A DNA stretch of 13,303 nt from an archaeon (GTDB lineage Archaea > Asgardarchaeota > Hermodarchaeia > Hermodarchaeales > Hermodarchaeaceae), in assembly GCA_016550425.1 (NCBI GenBank), contig JABXGS010000119.1:1-13303 (forward strand), read 5' to 3'. Shown piece after piece: positions 1 to 7,371 of this stretch (position 1 is the first letter of the stretch; each line of letters begins with the position of its first letter). The notes beneath the pieces were generated by a model. That model saw only the letters and a list, made by a program, of their open reading frames with translations. It was not told the DNA's origin and ran no database searches. The translations under genes were made by a program, and so were the position numbers.

Positions 1-1
1 A

Positions 2-1747
2 GGAATACGTCCTCGCTATCTTGTTTTCATCCTTAGCATCCTTATGATGATAAGTGGAATAGCTCTCGCTTGGGGGGCTCAGAACAACTTAGGCACAGTC
101 CAAGCCACTGAAATTACCCTCACGACTTCCGAGGGTGTGTCAATTTCTGGGATTCTGCAGCGACCTCTTGCTGCTACACCTGCGACTCCATTACCGGGAG
201 TTGTAGTGATTCATGGTGTTATTCAATCAAAGGAATGGGTAATGGCCTTTGGCATCGAACTAGCCCGACGGGGATTTGTGGTTCTTACAATCGATGCTGT
301 CGGACATGGAAATTCAGGACCCAGTGTCGGATCAAATACAGATCAAGGAGGAATAGCCGCCCTAGACTATCTAAACGGACTTGCCTATGTCAGCACCCTT
401 GGTATGGTAGGTCACAGCATGGGTGCAGGAATTGCCATCCAGACCTTAAACGAGACTTCTACACCCGTCGATAGCTTGGTTCTTGTTGGAGGCGGTAGTA
501 GTAATATGGCAACTTGGGCCAATGCTTCGGTTCCACGAAATATCTTTGTGGTTGTAGGATTATATGATGAACTTTTCGATGTCCCAGAATTACTAAACTC
601 GCTTGCCACTCCATTTAACACCACTACACCTGTCATTCCAGGACAACTTTACGGAAACTTTGCAACCGGAACCGCTCGAATGGTCATTCTCCCTCCCACT
701 AATCATCTGTTCGAAACAATAGATCCAACTTGTATCAGCGCAACCACAGAATGGCTCATGACCAGTTTGAAGGGAACCCCTGATGCCTATTGGATTCCAA
801 GCACCCTTCTCCTTTATCCCATGTGGGTGGCAGGTGGCCTTATTTCCTGTCTTGGTGCGGTATTATCAACTCTGGCCCTTTTCACAATCTTGATTCAATT
901 CAAACCATTCCGTCGAATTCAACACTCACCCAATTCAAGATATTTTGCCAAAACACCACTTTATCTGGCAATGGGTCTTCTTTATGGAGTACTTGGTCTT
1001 TTAGCCCTATTTGCCATGCTATTGGTTAACCTTCCTTTCACTTATCCACAAAGCCTAGGATTGCCCGTTGTCTTAGGGTTATTTCTGGGGGGATTAGTAG
1101 CCTTCCTTCTTCTCATCTGCATTAAATTCTTCCTTCAACGAAAAGAAGATCCTCCTTCATGGAATGACTTAGGTGGCTTTAATGGTTTAAAGAATGGCGG
1201 CATCAAATCGCTAATAATGACCCTCTCTATTGGCTTCCTATTAGGGCTGATCGGAATTATCTGGTTGTACCTTTGGGTTATTCCTGTTGACCTATACTTA
1301 GCCTTAGACTTCCGAGTGTTTCTCCCTTTCTTGAAAGCCCTCTCACCTCTGCGTGCCCTCTTTGTTCCACTATACTTCTTCCTCTTGCTTCCTGTGACCC
1401 TCATTGATGGACTTTGGATCATGGGCTATCTTCGTACGAAACCACAAGAGAAGTGGTGGTACACTCAGACCTGGTGGACAAGTAAAGCAATTTTCATCAA
1501 AGTTCTCATTATGGCGTTCATCCTTTTCATTCAAACCGTAATGAGTTTCATAATCGGTGGTCCCTTTATCTCTGGATTTATGGGTTTTTACCTTCTGTTC
1601 CTCTGGATTTTCATCCCCATGTACGCTGTTTCCACAACATACCTTGCCTGGTCCTATCGCTTAAGTAACCGCTTCTATATTGCAGTCTTCTTCAATGCCT
1701 TTCTTTTCTCTTGGCTCATGGCCGCCATCCTTCCAATCTACCTGTAG
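2..1747 (+). CDS. Alpha/beta hydrolase fused to a C-terminal multi-pass membrane domain (5' partial)
   Basis: The N-terminal half is a serine alpha/beta hydrolase. Numbering from the ATG at 44, there is an oxyanion-loop motif VIHGV (55-59), DAVGHGNS (84-91), the nucleophile elbow GHSMGAG with Ser125, a likely acid Asp175 in GLYDELF, and a likely catalytic His221 in PPTNHLFE. From about residue 252 to the end there are roughly eight hydrophobic segments, so the hydrolase is tethered to the membrane. The reading frame stays open upstream of 44 to base 2, and those codons (RPRYLVFILSIL) extend a hydrophobic N-terminal helix. The ATG at 44 is therefore probably internal, the true start lies before the window, and the protein begins with a signal anchor that would put the hydrolase outside the cell. 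The substrate cannot be told; esterase, lipase or peptidase activity are all possible. It is followed 61 bases later by the polymerase gene on the same strand. Confidence 0.8.
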   Translation, partial: GIRPRYLVFILSILMMISGIALAWGAQNNLGTVQATEITLTTSEGVSISGILQRPLAATPATPLPGVVVIHGVIQSKEWVMAFGIELARRGFVVLTIDAVGHGNSGPSVGSNTDQGGIAALDYLNGLAYVSTLGMVGHSMGAGIAIQTLNETSTPVDSLVLVGGGSSNMATWANASVPRNIFVVVGLYDELFDVPELLNSLATPFNTTTPVIPGQLYGNFATGTARMVILPPTNHLFETIDPTCISATTEWLMTSLKGTPDAYWIPSTLLLYPMWVAGGLISCLGAVLSTLALFTILIQFKPFRRIQHSPNSRYFAKTPLYLAMGLLYGVLGLLALFAMLLVNLPFTYPQSLGLPVVLGLFLGGLVAFLLLICIKFFLQRKEDPPSWNDLGGFNGLKNGGIKSLIMTLSIGFLLGLIGIIWLYLWVIPVDLYLALDFRVFLPFLKALSPLRALFVPLYFFLLLPVTLIDGLWIMGYLRTKPQEKWWYTQTWWTSKAIFIKVLIMAFILFIQTVMSFIIGGPFISGFMGFYLLFLWIFIPMYAVSTTYLAWSYRLSNRFYIAVFFNAFLFSWLMAAILPIYL

Positions 1748-1795
1748 CGATTAGGGTAAGGTTAAAACCAAAGGAACTCCCATTCCAAGCTGGCT

Positions 1796-1800
1796 AGGTG
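1796..1800 (+). promoter_or_regulatory. Ribosome-binding site of the PolB gene
   Basis: AGGTG lies 8 bases before the ATG at 1809 and pairs with the archaeal anti-Shine-Dalgarno end. The nearer AAGGA (1804-1808) abuts the ATG and is too close to serve. A TTAAAA run at 1762-1767 could be the TATA box; this is weaker. Confidence 0.45.
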
Positions 1801-1808
1801 TATAAGGA

Positions 1809-3773
1809 ATGTCGGATAATCGCTTCTGGTTATTAGACGCGGTCTATTCCGAAACCGATCACGCAGTTATGCTAACCTTCCTTGACTCCGCTAGTCAAAA
1901 ACTCACCACCATCAAATTGGATTTTGAGCCCTACTTCTATGCTCAACCGGCAACGTTAGGGGAAGCTGTTCAACGAAAGGAACTAATGAAAGACGAGTTC
2001 ATCACTGTTGCGCGGGTCCCTTCCTCTCTTCAGACTCGCCTAGACCGTGAATGGGAACGAAACATCGATCCAGGTCTAAGTTATGTCTATGATCAGAACC
2101 AACGTTTTGGCTGCCCCCATATGAAATCACAAAGAGGCTACTCTCTCGATTTACATCTTCCCAGCACAGAGCTCGATGAATTCGATACTCTCTTCGCAGA
2201 GACTGCGGACCAAGATCCATTAAAATTTGCTTTCTTGAAAGAATACTTCCGATATGCCGTTCAACCTGTGCCTGAAATTCCTCAATCTCTACTTACATCG
2301 AATACAACCTATGATGAATCTAAGATTTTATGGGCAAGCATGCTCGCAAGAATTGCTAACATCCCTTTTAGACGGGCACTGACCAGCCGAAGCGTCTCCG
2401 AATGGATCCGGTCCATGCTTCATACAACCTACCGAAAACTGGGCATCTTAATACCCAATCCAGATGACCTAACCAAAGGTCACAAACCCCACCGTGTCGA
2501 AGGGGCTCTAACCATTGCTCCCACACCAGGCACCTATTACAACATGACCGTCTTAGACTTTGAATCTCTCTACCCTAGCCTTATTGATACATACAACCTC
2601 TCCTATGAAACTATGGACTGTGAACATGATGATTGCAAAACCCATGCAGTTCCCGATGAACCTCATTATGTATGTAACCAACGACGAGGAATTTTCAGTG
2701 CCCTCATCGGGGCTCTCAAAGACCTCCGAATCCATTGGTTCAAACCGCGCAGTCGACAAATGAATTTACCTCAAAAGCAACGTACCCAAGCCAGAACCAT
2801 TTCTGATCTTTTGAAATTTCTTCTTGTCAGCAGTGGCGGGGTCACCATTCGCATCCAAGGTCTGGCAAGTCCTCCATTAGCCGAATCAATGATGGCATAC
2901 GGTCGATGGTCATTACGCACAACCTGGGATTTCGCCATTGAACACGGCATGCATCCTATCTATGGTGATACAGATTCTATCTTTTTGGACAATCCTAACT
3001 CAAAGCAGATTGATTGGCTAATCAACATCGTTCAAGATGAACTGAAACTCAAACTCGCCATCGATGTAGTATACAAGCTCTGTGTTTTCAGCTCAGCGAA
3101 AAAAGCCTATTTTGGCATTCTCCAGGATGGGAAACCTGACATTAAAGGAATTACATTAGGAAAGTCCAGTACCCCACCACGATTTCGAGAAATCTTCTTA
3201 GAAGCCGTCAAACCTCTTGCCTTAGTCGAAAACCCCGCCAAATTGGAAGATGCAAAACTAGAAATTGTAGGCATCTTGCAACGAGAAATTACACGGCTTC
3301 GCCGACGCGATTTTGCAGTTGATGAAATGGAGTATCGGGTCAAAGTGTGGAAAGGGGACAAAGAGCGGGAAAAAGGTACAGCATTGGCACAACCATATCA
3401 GGCTCTACAACAGCTAAGTGATAAAGGAATTAAAGTGAAAAAACGGGACGAAGTCCGCTTCGTCAAGGTTAATCCCTTCCGATATGGCGCACGCACTTTC
3501 ACAGTGAAACCCACACATATGGCTACCAAAGATGAAATCGATATTCCTGACTACATCCGCAAACTCGAAATGGCCTTTGAACAAATTCTTGTTCCATTAG
3601 ATATTGAATTTCCCAAACAGCAATCTCGTCCCCTTGATGCTTATCTCTCCGATGAGATTGCACAGCCATTTAATGACACGACTGAAGAAACTCTAGAATC
3701 ACGCGATCGGAAACCTCCTAAACAACAGAAACGCCTACTCGATTACACATCAAGCGATGAGAATGAAAATTAG
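1809..3773 (+). CDS. Divergent exonuclease-less family B DNA polymerase with degenerate motif B
   Basis: A 654-residue PolB homologue; usual archaeal PolBs have about 780-1000 residues. Residues 1-150 match the N-terminal domain, ending in QPVPEIP, which in full-length relatives leads into the exonuclease Exo I motif. Here the text passes straight to palm sequence (about 170-215), so no DxE exonuclease motif is present. Motif A is DFESLYPSL (Asp250, steric-gate Tyr255) and motif C is YGDTDS (Asp387, Asp389), both intact. Motif B, normally K-x3-N-S-x-Y-G, reads KFLLVSSGG (336-344): Lys336 is kept, Asn is Val340 and Tyr is Gly343. Conserved cysteines C271, C276 and C289 follow motif A as in many archaeal PolBs. 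KKAYFG (431-436) and DIKGIT (444-449) mark the palm/thumb. The C-terminus carries a duplicated PKQQ-R-LD-SDE motif, the second copy PIP-box-like (QKRLLDYT). An AGGTG site at 1796-1800 lies 8 bases before the ATG. It may be a translesion-type enzyme or a structural subunit; weak or absent catalysis is possible. Confidence 0.9.
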   Translation: MSDNRFWLLDAVYSETDHAVMLTFLDSASQKLTTIKLDFEPYFYAQPATLGEAVQRKELMKDEFITVARVPSSLQTRLDREWERNIDPGLSYVYDQNQRFGCPHMKSQRGYSLDLHLPSTELDEFDTLFAETADQDPLKFAFLKEYFRYAVQPVPEIPQSLLTSNTTYDESKILWASMLARIANIPFRRALTSRSVSEWIRSMLHTTYRKLGILIPNPDDLTKGHKPHRVEGALTIAPTPGTYYNMTVLDFESLYPSLIDTYNLSYETMDCEHDDCKTHAVPDEPHYVCNQRRGIFSALIGALKDLRIHWFKPRSRQMNLPQKQRTQARTISDLLKFLLVSSGGVTIRIQGLASPPLAESMMAYGRWSLRTTWDFAIEHGMHPIYGDTDSIFLDNPNSKQIDWLINIVQDELKLKLAIDVVYKLCVFSSAKKAYFGILQDGKPDIKGITLGKSSTPPRFREIFLEAVKPLALVENPAKLEDAKLEIVGILQREITRLRRRDFAVDEMEYRVKVWKGDKEREKGTALAQPYQALQQLSDKGIKVKKRDEVRFVKVNPFRYGARTFTVKPTHMATKDEIDIPDYIRKLEMAFEQILVPLDIEFPKQQSRPLDAYLSDEIAQPFNDTTEETLESRDRKPPKQQKRLLDYTSSDENEN

Positions 3774-3784
3774 TGGAATTGGTC

Positions 3785-4639
3785 TTATTCAACCTGAGTG
3801 CCATCTCGGGTAACGGGGTTGCTTAAAATCCCGATTCCTTCAATCTCAGCTTCCACTACATCCCCTGATTGTAAAAAGACTGGTTTGGGTTTTGCAGCGA
3901 AGCCTACTCCCGCAGGTGTTCCAGTGGCGATAACATCACCTGGCTCTAAGGTGAGTACTTGAGAAATATCTGCAATTAACTCCGCAACACTGAACACCAT
4001 CTTCGAGGTTGAACTATCTTGTCGTGTTTTCCCATTGAGTCGTAGCTTCAATCGAACGTTTTGTGGATCCGGGAGTTGATCAGGTAGAGTCAAAACGGGA
4101 CCCATAGGCGCAAAAGTATCGAAACTTTTTCCACGGAACCATTGGCCATCTCGATATTGGAAATCACGTGCGGATATGTCATTTACGATAGTATATCCCC
4201 CAACATGATCCAGGGCCATATCTGGAGGAATATTTCTTCCACCTTGGCTGATAACAACTCCTAATTCGACTTCATAATCGACTTGCTTGGCCTGATTAGG
4301 AAGGATGATGGTATCGTCGGGTCCTATTGTTGCTGTGGGGGGTTTTGAAAAGAGAACAGGTGCTTGGGGTATCTCTCGCCCAGTCTCTTTCACATGGTCC
4401 TTATAGTTTAGCCCAATAGCAATGATTTTCGTAGGTCGTGGTAGAGGTGCAAGTAACTTCATTTCTTCAACAGGCTTTGCACCAATTCGACCTTTCAATG
4501 CTGCTTCAATCGTTGATTCTAAACTTGCATCCTTGAGGTAATCTATCATATCTGGAATACCAGGCGTTGGTACTACCTCTCCATTATCCAAACATCCAAC
4601 ACGCGGTCCGGCATCCGTTGCGTAGCTGACCAGCTTCAC
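3785..4639 (-). CDS. Fumarylacetoacetate hydrolase (FAH) family protein
   Basis: A 284-residue FAH-fold enzyme of the kind that hydrolyses or isomerises C-C bonds next to ketones, such as acylpyruvate hydrolase, 2-hydroxyhepta-2,4-diene-1,7-dioate isomerase or 2,4-diketo-3-deoxy-sugar hydrolase. It has GLNYKDHVKE (76-85) with the family histidine, the metal-binding DYEVELG (Glu123, Glu125) and NDISARD (Asp154), a KSFDTFAPMGP segment (171-181), and GDVIATGTPAGVG (234-246). The core is complete, so activity is likely; the substrate is not determined. I chose the GTG at 4639 over the longer TTG at 4657 because translation then begins MKLVSY, the normal family start, and GGAGAG sits about 10 bases upstream; the TTG start would place that site inside the coding region. 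It is downstream of the 3'-phosphoesterase gene (101-base gap, same strand) and converges on the PolB gene with an 11-base gap. Confidence 0.92.
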   Translation of the reverse strand: MKLVSYATDAGPRVGCLDNGEVVPTPGIPDMIDYLKDASLESTIEAALKGRIGAKPVEEMKLLAPLPRPTKIIAIGLNYKDHVKETGREIPQAPVLFSKPPTATIGPDDTIILPNQAKQVDYEVELGVVISQGGRNIPPDMALDHVGGYTIVNDISARDFQYRDGQWFRGKSFDTFAPMGPVLTLPDQLPDPQNVRLKLRLNGKTRQDSSTSKMVFSVAELIADISQVLTLEPGDVIATGTPAGVGFAAKPKPVFLQSGDVVEAEIEGIGILSNPVTRDGTQVE

Positions 4640-4740
4640 CTGATAGCTTCTCTCCAATCGAAAACTAACTAGAACCTATCATAGAAAGAGGAGTCAAAGG
4701 CTAAAAGATTGCCCCTCTCACGACAATTCTCCGACAAAAA

Positions 4741-5193
4741 TTATTCCCCACACCGAAAGAACAGCCATCCATCTTCGACTTTTTTGAAACGAATCAGGCA
4801 ATATCGTCCCCCTAATCGCTTTCCCTGAATTAACACAATAATCTCATTCTCTTCCCATTTCTCCACTTCAAAGGTCCCCGTATCCCACAGTTCGACTTGT
4901 CCAGCTCCATACTCGCCTTCGGGAATCATTCCTTCAAAAGACCCGTACTCAATCGGATGATCTTCGGTTTGGATTGCCAACCGTCGTATGCCTTTCTTGG
5001 TAGGTGGTTCTTTTGGTACAGCCCAGCTCACCAAAACTCCTTGCCGCTCTAATCGCAAATCCCAATGGAGGTTTCGAGCTTGATGCCGTTGAATCACGTA
5101 TAATTGACCATCACCTGGTTTTACCTCTGGTTCAGGTTCCGGGGTTTTTGAAAAATCACGTTTCTTTTTGTACTCATCCAAACTCAAATCCAA
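4741..5193 (-). CDS. Stand-alone LigD-type 3'-phosphoesterase
   Basis: A 150-residue protein corresponding to the whole PE domain of bacterial LigD, here free of any ligase or polymerase domain. The family removes 3'-phosphates and 3'-terminal ribonucleotides from damaged DNA ends so they can be joined. The active-site set described for Pseudomonas LigD (His42, His48, Asp50, Arg52, His84, Tyr88) is present at a constant offset of five: His37, His43, Asp45, Arg47, His79, Tyr83, in RHQARNLHWDLRLE and DHPIEYGSFEGMIPEGEYG. The N-terminal KKRDFSKTPEP supplies the conserved Arg-Asp and Glu. Small free-standing PE proteins are known in archaea. The start is uncertain: the codon before the TTG at 5193 is a stop (TGA), and TTGs at 5187 and 5181 are also possible; no strong ribosome-binding site is visible. 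No ligase, Ku or primase gene is in the window. The FAH gene follows 101 bases downstream. Confidence 0.93.
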   Translation of the reverse strand: MDLSLDEYKKKRDFSKTPEPEPEVKPGDGQLYVIQRHQARNLHWDLRLERQGVLVSWAVPKEPPTKKGIRRLAIQTEDHPIEYGSFEGMIPEGEYGAGQVELWDTGTFEVEKWEENEIIVLIQGKRLGGRYCLIRFKKVEDGWLFFRCGE

Positions 5194-5294
5194 TCACGTC
5201 CAATGACCTTGCTGAATTTCCCCAATCATAAACTAATTAATGTGGAATTACCATTAAAAGCATGTACGAACCCACTTATTGAGGGATAAGGGGA
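5194..5294. promoter_or_regulatory. Divergent promoter region between the phosphoesterase and membrane-protein genes
   Basis: This AT-rich spacer separates two divergent genes and should hold a promoter for each. On the plus strand, ATTAAAAG (5253-5260) is a plausible TATA box, and purine-rich GAGGG (5281-5285) and AAGGGGA (5288-5294) could be ribosome-binding sites. On the minus strand an ATTAATTAG-like run near 5232-5240 could serve the phosphoesterase, giving a short leader. Both boxes are judged by eye only. Confidence 0.35.
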
Positions 5295-5963
5295 TTGCTG
5301 ACTGCAATGCTGAATTTCGGGTATAGTTTCCCACCTGGTTTAATCTTCTTTACCAGCCTATTGGCTAGTTGGGCATGGAGTGCCTTCCTCGAATCAATCG
5401 CCTGGACGGTCATTTTGTATCGACAAGGTGTTAGGCAGCAGTTCATGCCACTTGTCGGATGGATGGGGCTTGTACAAATCCTAAGCACACCTCTTTCGTT
5501 CGGTGTCGCCTTGGTTATCTACGGGGCTTTAATCTGGGTGCTCCCAATGCCATATTACTTTGATATCCTCCAACAAGCTGTGAATCTATTTTGGAATCCT
5601 GTTGGTGTTTTTCTTGGATTCTTTATGGTTCCCATTCTCTTGGAATTCTTTATTTGGCACCAAGGTTGGAGGTGGTTTGTATTTAACAACAGAATAACCA
5701 TTCAATACACTGGAGTGCAATTTTCAACAATCATGCTTCTTGCTGGGGTTGTAATTGCCAACGCCTGCTCATTTCTATTTATTTTTCTCATAGGGTTTTC
5801 ATATCTGATATTCATCTTTGTAATATTTATTGGTAGTTTTCTCATACTCATCGTCTTCGGCGTTCTATTATGGTTTTTATGGTCGAATCGGCGTATCGCA
5901 TCGCCTTGGTTCCAAGATGAACCAACTGAAAATGATTCACCTTCGGAGGGAATGAACGAATGA
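5295..5963 (+). CDS. Multi-pass membrane protein, first gene of a coupled pair
   Basis: I do not recognise this 222-residue protein. It is strongly hydrophobic, with about five predicted membrane segments near residues 16-42, 54-84, 102-121, 142-163 and 165-196. The last two are almost purely Phe/Ile/Leu/Val. It ends in a short acidic soluble tail (about 205-222). There is no visible catalytic motif. The start is either the TTG at 5295, with GAGGG 9 bases upstream, or the ATG at 5307; the frame is closed by a stop at 5280-5282. Its stop codon overlaps the ATG of the next gene (ATGA at 5960-5963), so the two are almost certainly translated together. The partner has a large external domain, so this could be the membrane component of a two-protein surface assembly; that is inference. 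Confidence 0.8.
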   Translation: MLTAMLNFGYSFPPGLIFFTSLLASWAWSAFLESIAWTVILYRQGVRQQFMPLVGWMGLVQILSTPLSFGVALVIYGALIWVLPMPYYFDILQQAVNLFWNPVGVFLGFFMVPILLEFFIWHQGWRWFVFNNRITIQYTGVQFSTIMLLAGVVIANACSFLFIFLIGFSYLIFIFVIFIGSFLILIVFGVLLWFLWSNRRIASPWFQDEPTENDSPSEGMNE

Positions 5964-7360
5964 GACGAATTGTACTATCCCAAACTACTAAGAAGCAACT
6001 TGCTTATGGAACAATACAAGGACTTGCAATTGCCTTCTTTTTCTTCCTCTTCTTAACCTACTCTCCAAGTCTCTACCGGTTATCTGAATTCCCGTACATC
6101 CAACCGAATAATGTCCAAATAGCTCAGGACGCTGGAGGTGATTTCCATGCTATCTATGCGGATGGCCTACGACTCGAGAATGGATCCTTACGGGCTATTA
6201 TTAAGCACCGTACTTATCATGATGAGACTTGGTTTCGTGAGCTGCCCCTTTCAGATCTCGTTCGAACTTCAAATCCCTACAATTATTTCATCTATTCACC
6301 TCCTTGGGATGTACAGACAACCTTGGCATGTAGTTATTCAGGCGAAATGGCCGCAGGCTGGCTAGATGTGAAAAAAGACTATTATGACATGGTTGGCTCT
6401 GCTTACTATATTCTAAATGATGGTGTAGTCTGGGGGCAACCGGAACAACTCTTACAGCGATTCAACATTACACATTTTCAACTCGCGTACAGTATAGATG
6501 GAATCCTTTATGCTGCATGGATTGAATTCCTTGACCCTCTCGAATTTTGGGATTCCTGGCAATTAATGTGCTGGGAAGTCGGCTCACAAAATCCGCCCCA
6601 GGTCGTATTTGTGGCTCTTGAATTTCCTTATGGGACTGAACATTTATTCGAACTCCTCCCCGGTAGGGACGGGCGTGTTTCTATCCTCTTCAAACCAGAA
6701 GACGAATTTTATCAAGCAAGCAATATTGGTGGCAATTGGACGATTTCTAGCCTGTATATCTCAGAGGTTTATGATACATGGGCTGCTGCAATCGATTCTC
6801 AAGAGAATATTCATTTAGCTTATGAAATCTATAACAGCCAAGATGGTCTTGCCCTAGTTTGTGACGGAAGGGTTCTCTCAGAAGACGAAAACATCTATCG
6901 TCTTAGCCTATCGATTGATAGAAGTGATAATTTACAAGTATTCTGGGCCGAATATGATTACTTGATAGGAGGATTTCAATACTATACTCAGAAATTCGTT
7001 GATTACTCTTGGGTTTCCCGGTATCATATAACAGGATTACCTAATGATCTGGTTGATTCGCAAATTGTAATGATGGCTTCAAATTATGGCTATTTAGTTA
7101 TGGAACAATCAGTGGGAAAAGCCGGACAGTTAGCTCATTACTATCTAGGCTCATCTTATTTCTCGTACGCAGTTAATGCCATGGTGGTAGATGCCAGTTT
7201 CGTAGATTATATTTCGACTAGTGTCCCTCAAATGCTCTCGCAGTTTCAACTCTTTACGTTGGGGACTGGCAGTTTGATAATCGTTGGAATTCTTGTATTC
7301 TTTCCTCTTGTCTTCCTAATTTTACGGTCTTCGTTCATACGACTAATTTCAGGGATATAA
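5960..7360 (+). CDS. Membrane-anchored surface protein with a beta-propeller-like repeat ectodomain
   Basis: A 466-residue protein with one N-terminal hydrophobic helix (about 15-33), a large polar, aromatic-rich domain (about 45-430) and a C-terminal membrane helix (about 435-456) followed by a short basic end. This suggests an extracytoplasmic domain held at both ends. The domain shows repeated short blocks of the pattern D-x-x-[G/E/D]-[D/N]-[F/I/L]-[H/Q]-x-x-[Y/W]: QDAGGDFHAIYAD (56-68), SIDGILYAAWIE (178-189), DSQENIHLAYE (279-289) and DRSDNLQVFWAE (320-331), with weaker ones at 124-136 and 237-244. Such blocks are typical of sialidase/BNR-like beta-propellers, but I see no catalytic set, so binding is likelier than hydrolysis. 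It overlaps the upstream membrane-protein gene by four bases and converges on the DUF7064 gene with an 11-base gap. The exact function is unknown. Confidence 0.8.
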   Translation: MRRIVLSQTTKKQLAYGTIQGLAIAFFFFLFLTYSPSLYRLSEFPYIQPNNVQIAQDAGGDFHAIYADGLRLENGSLRAIIKHRTYHDETWFRELPLSDLVRTSNPYNYFIYSPPWDVQTTLACSYSGEMAAGWLDVKKDYYDMVGSAYYILNDGVVWGQPEQLLQRFNITHFQLAYSIDGILYAAWIEFLDPLEFWDSWQLMCWEVGSQNPPQVVFVALEFPYGTEHLFELLPGRDGRVSILFKPEDEFYQASNIGGNWTISSLYISEVYDTWAAAIDSQENIHLAYEIYNSQDGLALVCDGRVLSEDENIYRLSLSIDRSDNLQVFWAEYDYLIGGFQYYTQKFVDYSWVSRYHITGLPNDLVDSQIVMMASNYGYLVMEQSVGKAGQLAHYYLGSSYFSYAVNAMVVDASFVDYISTSVPQMLSQFQLFTLGTGSLIIVGILVFFPLVFLILRSSFIRLISGI

Positions 7361-7371
7361 CCGATTTAAGG

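Noticed and set aside
3774..3784. Shared bidirectional terminator in the 11-base gaps between convergent genes (also 7361-7371)
   Set aside because: Both gaps are too short and show neither hairpin nor T run; equal length looks coincidental.
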